Assembly: GCA_937915725.1 (NCBI GenBank)
Contig: CALGGV010000260.1
Coordinates: 1-20,423, forward strand
Source of the DNA: an uncultured Selenomonadales bacterium
GTDB lineage: Bacteria > Bacillota > Negativicutes > Selenomonadales > Selenomonadaceae
Reading direction: 5' to 3'
Length of the DNA stretch: 20,423 bases
A program made the translations under genes and the position numbers. The notes under the pieces were generated by a model. It was not told where the DNA came from. It worked only from the letters and a program-made list of their open reading frames with translations, and did not search any database. Within the stretch, counting starts at the first letter, position 1, and every line of letters starts with the position of its first letter. Shown piece by piece: positions 7,792 through 15,051 of the stretch.

Positions 7792-8757
7792 TCAGTCTTC
7801 ACTTTCTCCGGATTTTCCGGATTTTCTGAAATCAAAAATCATATCCATAAAACCCGTTACTGTAACAACTGTAATTAATAATTTGTTGAAAATTATCAAG
7901 ATAAAAAATACGCGCCGCCAAAATGTTGAAACGTTGTAAGAATCCGCAATGGCAGAAAGTACGGAAAAACCTTGAATCAAAAAAATAATTCCCGTAATGT
8001 AAGCCGCGTTGATTGAAATTGTGTAAATTAAATCCCAATCCCGCGTCCCGCCCCAATACAAGCCTATACTTGCAAAGGCGGCAATATACAGAAATATTTT
8101 TGGAAATCGCCACGCCGCAAAATTCGGCAGCGGCTCAATAAATTTCATTCTTAATTTTTTAAAAATCCATCCGGAAGTTACATAACAAATTGCAGAATTT
8201 ACCAACGCCAGCAAAGTTAAAATCAGCGGCATTAAATAACTTAAAGTTTTTAGCGCGGGCTCAACTTGCGCCTTTATTTGTTCAATTTCCTGTTGAGGTA
8301 TTCCCGCAGATTCATACATTTTAAAAACTTCTTCAAAAGATTCTCGCACTGATGCAATTTCAGTTTCCATTAAATTTATTCCCATTGCAAAAGTTAAAAT
8401 CGCTATTGCGATAACCTGCGCGATAATTGCCGTTGAAAAAGTTATAAGGAAACATTTTATCGTACTGAAATTTTTTTTGACGCAATATCCCAGCGTTAAG
8501 CCGCAAATTCCAAAACTAAGCGCAATTCTCATTGAAAGTAACGGACCAATAAACATTGTCAAAATTAAAAATGACGCAATTAACGCCAGAAAACCTTTTT
8601 TCGTACCCTGCCGAACTGTCAAAATTACTATTGGCACGGCGCAAAAAAATTCTAAAAATAATCCTATAACCGGTAAAAAAGTTGAGGCAAGCCCCAAAAT
8701 AACGGTTATTGCCGTTAAAAGCCCGCCCTCAACCGTCGGAGAAATTTTACTTTCCAT
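7792..8757 (-). CDS. yybS: DUF2232 integral membrane protein, YybS family
   Basis: 321 aa, with several long hydrophobic segments (roughly eight), and a charged amphipathic stretch around residues 130-165. This is the DUF2232/YybS membrane protein that precedes gdpP in many Firmicutes; its biochemical role is not established. The ATG at 8757 is chosen because AAAGGA lies five to six bases upstream; the frame extends further to 8781 without a better site. It overlaps the end of the HAD gene by 11 nt, indicating translational coupling inside the operon. Confidence 0.88.
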   Translation of the reverse strand: MESKISPTVEGGLLTAITVILGLASTFLPVIGLFLEFFCAVPIVILTVRQGTKKGFLALIASFLILTMFIGPLLSMRIALSFGICGLTLGYCVKKNFSTIKCFLITFSTAIIAQVIAIAILTFAMGINLMETEIASVRESFEEVFKMYESAGIPQQEIEQIKAQVEPALKTLSYLMPLILTLLALVNSAICYVTSGWIFKKLRMKFIEPLPNFAAWRFPKIFLYIAAFASIGLYWGGTRDWDLIYTISINAAYITGIIFLIQGFSVLSAIADSYNVSTFWRRVFFILIIFNKLLITVVTVTGFMDMIFDFRKSGKSGESED

Positions 8758-9565
8758 TAAAATCCTTTCCGCCAAAAACAAATTTTTCTACCGCGTCAGC
8801 AAAGCCGCCGTCCGCGCAATTTCCGGTTACGAAAGTGCAAGATTTTTTTACTTCGTCGGTACCATTGCCCATTGCTACACTTTGCCCCGCCGCCTGCAAC
8901 ATTGGTAAATCATTTTCAGAATCGCCAATAGCCATAATTTCAGATTTTTTGACGCCTAATTTTTCGGCAAGAATTTTTACAGCCGCCGCCTTTGAAACGC
9001 CGGGCAACATTATTTCTATAAATTGCGGGTGTGATTTTGTGACGGCGATTTTGTCTCCAAATTCTGCCTTCAAAATTTTTGTCCGTTCCAAAGTTTCAGC
9101 CGCGTTTGCTGTAATTCCTAAAATTTTGCAAACTTTTTCTGTACGCTCGCGCAGTCCTTGCCAGCCAATTTCCGCGCCTTGAACTTTTTGTGCAGTTTCA
9201 TAAAGTTCGCTGTATTCATTTTTGAAAGGGTAAAAAAGTTCGTCATTGCTGTAACTTTGCATGTACCAATTTTTACTCTCAAAAAAATTTACAATTTCAA
9301 CAATTAAATTTTTGGGCAAATATTCGCTGTGAATAATTTCGCCCTCAACAGATTTAATCAGCGCGCCGTTGTAAGTGATAATTGGAACATTGACGCCCAA
9401 TTCTTTTGCAACGGGCAAAGCGGCGCGGTACATTCTGCCGGTTGCGATTGTCACGGTAATTTTAGCGGCAACCATTTTTTGAACGGCAGCAATATTTTTC
9501 GCAGGAATTTTTTTGCCGGATTCTAATAAAGTGCCGTCAATATCGCTTACAAAAAGTTTTATCAT
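8747..9565 (-). CDS. Cof-type HAD-IIB phosphatase
   Basis: 272 aa, typical length. Motif I is DIDGTLL with the nucleophile D8 and acid D10; motif II is IATGR near 40-44; the C2 cap domain occupies about 85-190; the C-terminal GDSENDLPML is the motif IV acidic cluster. Such enzymes dephosphorylate sugar phosphates, FMN, PLP or similar small molecules; the substrate cannot be read from sequence. AAGGAG precedes the ATG at 9565. It lies 29 bp after PBP1A and overlaps yybS. Confidence 0.92.
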   Translation of the reverse strand: MIKLFVSDIDGTLLESGKKIPAKNIAAVQKMVAAKITVTIATGRMYRAALPVAKELGVNVPIITYNGALIKSVEGEIIHSEYLPKNLIVEIVNFFESKNWYMQSYSNDELFYPFKNEYSELYETAQKVQGAEIGWQGLRERTEKVCKILGITANAAETLERTKILKAEFGDKIAVTKSHPQFIEIMLPGVSKAAAVKILAEKLGVKKSEIMAIGDSENDLPMLQAAGQSVAMGNGTDEVKKSCTFVTGNCADGGFADAVEKFVFGGKDFNGK

Positions 9566-9594
9566 AAGAAAAGCTCCTTCCCATTCCCTAAAAA

Positions 9595-12054
9595 TTATCT
9601 GTCCTTTGAAATATCATCGCCGGGCGAAGGCGTTTCATAATCATCATAATTTGAATCGCTATAGCTTGAATCATTATAGTTTGAATCATTATAATTTGAA
9701 TCGTTGTAATTTGAGTCATTATAATTTGAATCATTGTAATTATAATCGTTATAGCTGGAGTCATTATAATTTGAATCGCTGTAATTTGAATCGCTGTAAT
9801 TTGAATCGCTGTAATTTGAATCGCTGTAATTTGAATCATTATAATTTGAATCATTGTAATTATAATCGTTATAGTTAGAGTCATTATAATTTGAGTCGTT
9901 GTAATTTGAGTCATTGTAATTTGAGTCGTTGTAATTTGAATCGTTGTAATTTGAGTCATTGTAATTTGAATCGTTGTAATTTGAGTCGTTGTAATTTGAG
10001 TCATTGTAATTTGAATCGTTATAGGTTGAGTCGTTGTAAGTTGGTGTTTCTTCGTAATCTGAACGATAACGCGGCGCGGGAGCCTCATAATAATCATCGT
10101 TGTAAGTTTGTTGTCTTTCTCTTTCAGAACGTGCAGGAGGCGGCGGCGCAGCGGGGGCGCGGCGTTCAATTACTAAATCATCAAAATCATGAACAGGAAC
10201 ATTAGCAAGAGCCATACTCATAAAAGTTGCCCACGTAGCAGCGGGAGTTTGCCCGCCCATAATTCCATTTGTTGAAGTGTTATCATCATTGCCAACCCAA
10301 ACTGCGGCTACTAAATCCGGCGTGTAACCTACAAACCACGCATCTTTATAATCTGAAGTTGTACCGGTTTTACCGGCGGCAGGGCGTCCAATTTGTGCGC
10401 CGCGTCCGGTACCTTTAGTAACTACACTTTCAAGCATACTGGTTAAATCTGCCGCACTTTCCGGGCGTATAACTGCAATACCTTCAGGGTGCGCCTCTTC
10501 CAAAATATTTCCGTTTCTGTCCAAAACTTTTGTAACCACAACGTACGGAATATGAACGCCGCCGTTTACAAATGTACAGTACGCGCTTGCAATTTCCAAA
10601 GGCGTAACGCCGCGCGTCATACCGCCAAGTGAAGTTGCGTAATTTCTGTCGTTTCTATCGCCGTCCATTACAAAAGTTGTAATTCCCATTTGTTGTGCGT
10701 AATAAATAACAGTTTCCATACCGAGTTTTTGGGCAATTCTAACGGTAGGAACATTCATTGAATAAGTTGCAACTGTACGCATTGGAACGGAGCCGCTAAA
10801 TCTGCCACTGTCATTTTGCGGTTGCCAGCCGTCGATATTAATTGGTTTATCTTCAATGATAGTATCCGGCGTAAAACCATTTTCAAGGGCGGCGGCGAAT
10901 ACGAAAGGTTTAAATGCGGAGCCCGGTTGTCTTTCAGCTTGCGCGGCGCGGTTAAATTGGTCTGTGCCACGCCCGCCAATCATTGCCTTAACATAGCCGG
11001 TTTTTGGGTCAATAGCAACTATTGCGCCTTGCGGCTGTTGAATACCGTTTTCATCAACATAATCATTCGGCAAATTTTCCAAAAGTGCTTGTTCGCCCAT
11101 TCTTTGCATATCCATATCAATGGTTGTATAAATTTTCAAGCCTTCCTTGTAGACAGCGTCCGCGCCGTATTTTTCAATTAAAACTTGTGTAACGAAAGTT
11201 ATAAAAGGCTCGGCGTCTTTTTGTTCTTCCGGTCTGTCCGGTTGTGCCAAAACTAAATCCATTGCCTTTGTAGCGTTTGCATCTGCAAAAGAAATGTAAT
11301 GATATTTAGCCATTTGATCCAAAACTAAATTTCTACGCTCTTTGGCGGCTTGAATATCATTGAAAGGCGAATAGTAATTTGGACTTTTGGGAATACCGGC
11401 AAGCAATGCACATTCAGATAAATCTAAATCGCTGACATTTTTATTAAAATAAGTTTTGGCGGCGGCTTGAACACCGTACGCGCCGCGCCCAAAATAAATT
11501 TGATTCAAGTACAATTCTAAAATTTCTTGCTTAGTGTATTGTTTTTCAAGTTGCAGGGCTAAAAAAACTTCTTGGATTTTTCTTTTTATCGTGCGTTCCT
11601 GTGTAAGGTAAGCATTTTTGGCAAGCTGTTGAGTAATTGTGGAGCCGCCCTCTGCAACTTCATTTGTCATGATATTTGTATAAAGTGCGCGCGCCAATCC
11701 TCGCGGGTCTACGCCTTTATGTTCGTAAAATCTGTTATCTTCAATCGCAATAAAAGCTTGTTGAAGTGCCTTTGGAATTTGTTCAATTTTAACGGGCATT
11801 CGATTTTCTGCGGCGTGAATATTTGCAATTTCGTTACCTGCAGAATCGTAAATTTGAGAAGACGCGGGAGGAACAATTTCGCCCGCCATATCCGGCTTAG
11901 CGTTAATATTTGCGGTTATAAATCCAATGGCAATTCCTGCCGCCGTTACAAGTATAAAAATAAAAATTCCTAAAATAAATTTTAAAACTGTAGAAACTTT
12001 CTTTCGCGCAGAATTATTTCTGGCGTCGTTATCCTGCCCATCTATATTTGACAT
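9595..12054 (-). CDS. Bifunctional penicillin-binding protein 1A with repetitive C-terminal tail
   Basis: 819 aa. A short cytoplasmic N-terminus and one membrane helix (about 24-48) are followed by a GT51 glycosyltransferase: EDNRFYEH with catalytic E105, then GGSTITQQ (136-143). The transpeptidase domain has S379-A-F-K382, S432-M-N434 and KTGT at 562-565. It therefore polymerises glycan strands and crosslinks peptides outside the membrane. After about residue 630 a Pro-rich linker leads to a tail of about 27 YNDSN-type pentads (about 673-806), which is not part of the catalytic family core. The ATG at 12054 follows GGAAGGTGG. It is the first gene of the operon PBP1A-HAD-yybS-gdpP-radical SAM. 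Choice between the pbpA/ponA/mrcA names is not possible from sequence. Confidence 0.95.
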   Translation of the reverse strand: MSNIDGQDNDARNNSARKKVSTVLKFILGIFIFILVTAAGIAIGFITANINAKPDMAGEIVPPASSQIYDSAGNEIANIHAAENRMPVKIEQIPKALQQAFIAIEDNRFYEHKGVDPRGLARALYTNIMTNEVAEGGSTITQQLAKNAYLTQERTIKRKIQEVFLALQLEKQYTKQEILELYLNQIYFGRGAYGVQAAAKTYFNKNVSDLDLSECALLAGIPKSPNYYSPFNDIQAAKERRNLVLDQMAKYHYISFADANATKAMDLVLAQPDRPEEQKDAEPFITFVTQVLIEKYGADAVYKEGLKIYTTIDMDMQRMGEQALLENLPNDYVDENGIQQPQGAIVAIDPKTGYVKAMIGGRGTDQFNRAAQAERQPGSAFKPFVFAAALENGFTPDTIIEDKPINIDGWQPQNDSGRFSGSVPMRTVATYSMNVPTVRIAQKLGMETVIYYAQQMGITTFVMDGDRNDRNYATSLGGMTRGVTPLEIASAYCTFVNGGVHIPYVVVTKVLDRNGNILEEAHPEGIAVIRPESAADLTSMLESVVTKGTGRGAQIGRPAAGKTGTTSDYKDAWFVGYTPDLVAAVWVGNDDNTSTNGIMGGQTPAATWATFMSMALANVPVHDFDDLVIERRAPAAPPPPARSERERQQTYNDDYYEAPAPRYRSDYEETPTYNDSTYNDSNYNDSNYNDSNYNDSNYNDSNYNDSNYNDSNYNDSNYNDSNYNDSNYNDYNYNDSNYNDSNYSDSNYSDSNYSDSNYSDSNYNDSSYNDYNYNDSNYNDSNYNDSNYNDSNYNDSSYSDSNYDDYETPSPGDDISKDR
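9637..10038 (-). repeat. 15-bp coding tandem repeat (about 27 units) in the PBP1A tail
   Basis: The repeat encodes YNDSN with variants YSDSN, YNDYN and YNDSS. A higher-order copy is visible: the run spanning 9717-9755 recurs at 9837-9875, 120 bp apart, so blocks of eight units have been duplicated. It stays in frame throughout. The array is also the source of spurious long frames on both strands. Confidence 0.95.
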
Positions 12055-12087
12055 TAAAAAACCACCTTCCTAATAAAACTCTAATAT

Positions 12088-12115
12088 ATTATCACAAATA
12101 GCCTTTGTACGTCGA
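12088..12115 (-). promoter_or_regulatory. Possible promoter of the PBP1A operon
   Basis: On the minus strand TCGACG, a 16-bp spacer, then GATAAT with TGT before it (extended -10 character). It lies about 35 bp before the PBP1A start codon in the intergenic region shared with the divergent uspA gene. The -35 box is imperfect. Confidence 0.4.
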
Positions 12116-12193
12116 TATTTTTTTTAAAGTTTGTAAAGTTAAATTCTGCAGGAATTTTGATTAATTCATAGAAAAAAATTGCAGGTGATAAAA

Positions 12194-12610
12194 ATGATAA
12201 AAAAAATTTTAGTGCCGGTAGACGGCTCGGACGGTTCAGATAAATCAATAGAGTATGCAATTTCTCTGGCAAAAACTTACAAGGCAAAATTAAATTTTCT
12301 GTATGTGGCGAACGTCAATCAACTGGCAATTAACGCCGAATTAACACACGCAATTATGGGCGCAATGCGCGCGGCAGGCGCGGCGATTTTGGAACGCGCA
12401 GGAAATATGGTACCGCCGGGCGTCGAATTTGAACAAATTATGGAGACGGGCTCGCCGGCGTCGGTTATTTTGGAATATGAAGAAATTCTTGACGCAGATT
12501 TAATTGTAATGGGCAGTCGCGGCTTAGGCGTTGTTAAAGGCGTGCTTTTAGGTTCAGTTAGTCAATATATTATTGAGCGGGCAAAAGGTCCCGTGTTGGT
12601 TGTTAAATAA
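12194..12610 (+). CDS. Universal stress protein, UspA family
   Basis: 138 aa, single Usp domain. It opens with KKILVPVDGSDGSDKSIEYA, the nucleotide-binding strand and loop, and ends with MGSRGLGVVKGVLLGSVS, the G-x2-G-x9-G-S ATP-binding signature, so it probably belongs to the ATP-binding subgroup. The ATG at 12194 has AGGTGA five bases upstream. It is divergent from PBP1A and about 64 bp before the lactate permease, with which it may be co-transcribed as no terminator lies between. Confidence 0.93.
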   Translation: MIKKILVPVDGSDGSDKSIEYAISLAKTYKAKLNFLYVANVNQLAINAELTHAIMGAMRAAGAAILERAGNMVPPGVEFEQIMETGSPASVILEYEEILDADLIVMGSRGLGVVKGVLLGSVSQYIIERAKGPVLVVK

Positions 12611-12622
12611 TTTATAGGCAAT

Positions 12623-12643
12623 GAAAGGCACTGAAGGCTGAAG
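12623..12643 (+). repeat. Degenerate heptanucleotide repeat between uspA and lctP
   Basis: ACTGAAG and GCTGAAG at 12630-12643, preceded by GAAAGGC, resemble the ACTAAGG/GCTAAGG units of the minus-strand arrays elsewhere in the window. It also lies between a stop codon and the next gene's ribosome binding site on the coding strand. Only two clear units, so the relation is tentative. Confidence 0.3.
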
Positions 12644-12674
12644 TTGCCAACTAGAAAAGGGGTTGGTTTCATTG

Positions 12675-14204
12675 ATGTTCCTACTTGCGCTGTCGCCAAT
12701 TTTATGGTTGGTGCTCGCACTCAGCGTTATAAAAATGGCGTCGTGGAAGGCGTGCCTTATTGCGCTGATAATTTCTCTTGGAGCCGGTATGGGCGTTTGG
12801 GGAATGCAGAGCAATTACGCTATTGAGGCGGTTTTAGAAGGCGTGGCGTTAGCATGTTGGCCAATTTTGTTGGTTATCATTGCAGCAATTTTCACTTATA
12901 ATTTAACGCTCCATACAAAGGCAATGGACACAATAAAAGATATGTTGACTAGTGTTAGCCATGATAAGCGCGTTTTAATTTTATTAATAGCGTGGGGATT
13001 TGGCGGCTTTTTGGAAGGTATGGCGGGATTTGGTACAGCGGTTGCAGTTCCTGCGGGAATGTTGGCGGGAATTGGTATTAATCCTATTTTGTCCGTTTCA
13101 GTTTGTTTAATTGCAAATTCAGTACCGACGGCTTACGGCTCCATTGGTATACCGCTGGTAACTTTGGCGAATGTTACGGCGTTTGATCCAATGCAACTTG
13201 CAACTTTTACTTCAGCTCAACTGGGCGTTTTAACTTTACTTTGTCCGTGGCTGATAGTTATCACTACCGGCGGCGGAATGAAAGCATTGCGCGGAATGAC
13301 AATGATGTGTTTAGGTTCCGGACTTGCATTTTTCCTGCCGGAATTTGCGCTTTCAATGTTTGTCGGACCGGAATTGGCGGTTGTAGCGGGGGCGATTGTT
13401 ACAATGGGTACGATTGTTTTTCTTGCCAAAAAATTCCCTGTTGACGATCCTGAATTTGCAATGCCTTCACAAGCGGCAACAACCGTAACAACAGCAAAAG
13501 GTATTAATGCTTGCTTGCCGTTCATTTTAATTTTTATCTTTCTGCTTTTCACGAGTAAACTTGTGCCGCCAATAAATTCTTTCTTAATGCAATTTAAATC
13601 GGCAGTACCAATTTACACGGGCGAAGGCGGCGCGCCTTATACATTCGTTTGGGTAAATACTCCCGGCGTTTTAATTTTGCTTGCGTCATTCATTGCGGGC
13701 AGTAAACAAGGCGCAGGATTCGGCGAAATGTTAGGACTTTTGGGCAGAACTATTAACGGCTTAAAATTTACGATAGTTACAATCATTGCGGTTATTGCGA
13801 CGGCAAAAGTTATGGGTTATAGCGGAATGACTAACCAAATTGCAGATACGGCGGTTGCGTTTACAGGTACGGCTTATCCTTGTATTGCGGCGTTTTTGGG
13901 CTCTGTTGGAACTTATATAACCGGCTCTGCAACTTCAAGCTGTGTTTTGTTTGGCAAGTTGCAAGTTATGGCAAGTCAAGCTATTGGAGCCAGCGAAACG
14001 GGTCAAGCGTGGGTCGCCGCGGCTAATGCAACGGGAGCTTGTGCAGGTAAAATGATTTCGCCGCTTACCATTGCTATTGGCTCGGCGGCTATTGGCGTTA
14101 AAGGCGCGGATTCTCAATTATTGGCGTTCGCCGTAAAAATTTACATACCATTTATAATTTTTATGGGCGCGATTGTTTATTTGGGACTCTCAATCGTAGG
14201 TTAA
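12675..14204 (+). CDS. L-lactate permease, LctP family
   Basis: About 509 aa, close to the family norm, with about a dozen hydrophobic segments. The sequence GFGGFLEGMAGFGTAVAVP is highly characteristic of LctP/GlcA carriers that import lactate (or glycolate) with protons. The C-terminal half has the conserved GSVGTYITGSATSSCVLFG stretch. The start is uncertain: AAAAGGGG at 12655-12662 is 12 bases from this ATG but 9 bases from a TTG at 12672, which may be the real start and adds one residue. A strong terminator follows. No lactate dehydrogenase or lutABC gene lies in the window. Confidence 0.93.
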   Translation: MFLLALSPILWLVLALSVIKMASWKACLIALIISLGAGMGVWGMQSNYAIEAVLEGVALACWPILLVIIAAIFTYNLTLHTKAMDTIKDMLTSVSHDKRVLILLIAWGFGGFLEGMAGFGTAVAVPAGMLAGIGINPILSVSVCLIANSVPTAYGSIGIPLVTLANVTAFDPMQLATFTSAQLGVLTLLCPWLIVITTGGGMKALRGMTMMCLGSGLAFFLPEFALSMFVGPELAVVAGAIVTMGTIVFLAKKFPVDDPEFAMPSQAATTVTTAKGINACLPFILIFIFLLFTSKLVPPINSFLMQFKSAVPIYTGEGGAPYTFVWVNTPGVLILLASFIAGSKQGAGFGEMLGLLGRTINGLKFTIVTIIAVIATAKVMGYSGMTNQIADTAVAFTGTAYPCIAAFLGSVGTYITGSATSSCVLFGKLQVMASQAIGASETGQAWVAAANATGACAGKMISPLTIAIGSAAIGVKGADSQLLAFAVKIYIPFIIFMGAIVYLGLSIVG

Positions 14205-14219
14205 AATTTTTCTGCAAAA

Positions 14220-14258
14220 AAAATCAGCACTGGCTTAAACAGCCGGTGCTTTTTTTAT
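14220..14258 (+). terminator. Strong terminator after the lactate permease, probably bidirectional
   Basis: AGCACTGGCT, loop TAAAC, AGCCGGTGCT (10-bp stem with one G-T pair) followed by a T-run on plus. An A-rich stretch at 14215-14223 gives a T-run on the minus strand, so it could also end a minus-strand transcript from 14450. Confidence 0.9.
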
Positions 14259-14274
14259 TTTTAGCAAATTTTAA

Positions 14275-14445
14275 AATTCAAAGTGTTATAGGCGATTGAT
14301 TGTCAACTACCCACATCAGGGTTTGCAGTTAGATAAAAATCCACCGCGTACGGTTGGTTGACTGCAACCCTGTAGTATTTGCACAAGAATACTACAGCAT
14401 CGATTGTCTTAAGATAAAAGCGGGTGCCATAGCCGTTTTCCAGAT
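14275..14445 (-). ncRNA. Candidate structured RNA in the 443-bp gene-free gap
   Basis: Two adjacent stems are visible. AGGGTTTGCAGT (14318-14329) pairs with ACTGCAACCCT (14361-14371) with one bulge, enclosing a smaller CCAACCG/CGGTGG stem. TGTAGTATT (14371-14379) pairs with AATACTACA (14388-14396). GTCAAC at 14302-14307 could pair with GTTGAC at 14357-14362 and would compete with the first stem. GACAATCGAT and GACAATCAAT flank the structure as near-direct repeats on minus. A promoter-like TTGCTT-16-TATAAT (14452-14479, minus) would start a transcript of about 225 nt ending at the permease terminator. No known RNA family is recognised; orientation is inferred from the promoter only. Confidence 0.4.
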
Positions 14446-14451
14446 ATTTTT

Positions 14452-14479
14452 ATTATAAATTTTAACCATAAAAAAGCAA
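14452..14479 (-). promoter_or_regulatory. Possible promoter for the candidate RNA
   Basis: Minus strand: TTGCTT, 16-bp spacer, TATAAT. It overlaps the T-run of a hairpin (GAAGGAA/TTCCTTC, 14480-14504), which could itself be a minus-strand terminator, so the two readings compete. Confidence 0.4.
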
Positions 14480-14489
14480 GAAGGAATTT

Positions 14490-14534
14490 TGCGCCTTTCC
14501 TTCCGAAGGCTAAAGACGGTGATTTCTCGGCGCA
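14490..14534. other. Nested inverted repeats, possible structured RNA or attenuator
   Basis: TGCGCC (14490-14495) pairs with GGCGCA (14529-14534), enclosing a GCCTT/AAGGC hairpin (14494-14510). On the minus strand an alternative stem, GAAGGAA/TTCCTTC followed by TTGCTTTTTT, would form a terminator that excludes the first fold. Mutually exclusive stems are typical of attenuators, but no downstream gene is evident. Confidence 0.35.
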
Positions 14535-14581
14535 TTTTTGGTGGATTTTATGACCGCAATTTTTTTTTTATTTTTTCTTCT

Positions 14582-14618
14582 AATAAAAAATACACTTGAC
14601 AAAATTTGCGTCAAGTGT
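14582..14618 (-). terminator. Terminator of the small exported protein gene
   Basis: ACACTTGAC (14592-14600) and GTCAAGTGT (14610-14618) form a perfect 9-bp stem; on minus it is followed by ATTTTTTATT. It lies 30 bp after the stop codon. Confidence 0.8.
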
Positions 14619-14647
14619 TGCGTTAACCCTATTTAGGTAAAAATAAA

Positions 14648-14959
14648 TTATCTGCGATGGTGTTCAGGCATTGGTGGCGGCGCAGGAGTACGTTGGTTGC
14701 CGTTGCGATTATATTCGTGATGATTGTCTCTATCCTTGTTTTTATTGTGTTCAGAAATTGCAACAATAGCCGCAATTCCCAAAACTGCGCCAATAGCTCG
14801 GTTGCGATCTCTTACTTTTTTGCTTAGTTGTTCAGTTTGTGTATCTTCAATTTGAGAAATTTGCATATTTTGTGCCGCAGCATAAGCAGGAGCTAAATTT
14901 ATTCCAAAAATTGACGCTCCGCAAATTATCGCCGTAAGTGCCAATGTTTTTGCTTTCAT
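14648..14959 (-). CDS. Small exported protein, function unknown
   Basis: 103 aa. A clear signal peptide (MKAK, hydrophobic core, probable cleavage after AYA-A near residue 28) leads to a short acidic stretch, then a charged KKVRDRNRA, a second hydrophobic segment (about 56-68) and a basic, His/Asn/Arg/Pro-rich tail. The second hydrophobic stretch could be a membrane or surface helix. AAGGGAG precedes the ATG at 14959. It is monocistronic, with its own promoter-like -10 and terminator. The family is not recognised. Confidence 0.8.
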   Translation of the reverse strand: MKAKTLALTAIICGASIFGINLAPAYAAAQNMQISQIEDTQTEQLSKKVRDRNRAIGAVLGIAAIVAISEHNKNKDRDNHHEYNRNGNQRTPAPPPMPEHHRR

Positions 14960-14993
14960 TTTTTACAACTCCCTTAAATTTTTTTCTATCAAG

Positions 14994-14999
14994 ATTATA
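14994..14999 (-). promoter_or_regulatory. -10 box of the small exported protein gene
   Basis: TATAAT on minus, 35 bp before the start codon, in a very AT-rich stretch (14960-15050) that holds no other signal; the -35 is poor. Confidence 0.4.
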
Positions 15000-15051
15000 A
15001 ATTTTGAATCTTTGAAAATTCTTTGAAAAAAATTAAAATTTTATTAAAAAG

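Noticed and set aside
9637..10038. CRISPR-like regular repeat
   Set aside because: The repeats are contiguous 15-bp units with no spacers and encode an in-frame pentapeptide.
9588..10169. Long open frames on both strands over the pentad repeat (9513-9878, 9588-10169, 9891-10205)
   Set aside because: They are low-complexity shadows produced by the 15-bp repeat in the PBP1A tail; no ribosome binding sites or family motifs.
12081..12287. 68-aa minus-strand frame overlapping the uspA start
   Set aside because: Covers the divergent promoter region and the 5' part of uspA; no ribosome binding site or motif.
14302..14316. CAACTACCC motif as an IS605/IS200 right end
   Set aside because: A short match only; no transposase, TnpB or IscB remnant was seen nearby, so the mobile-element reading is not supported.
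14592..14618. TTGACA in the hairpin as a plus-strand -35 box
   Set aside because: No -10 box at the right distance and no plus-strand gene downstream; it is part of a terminator stem.
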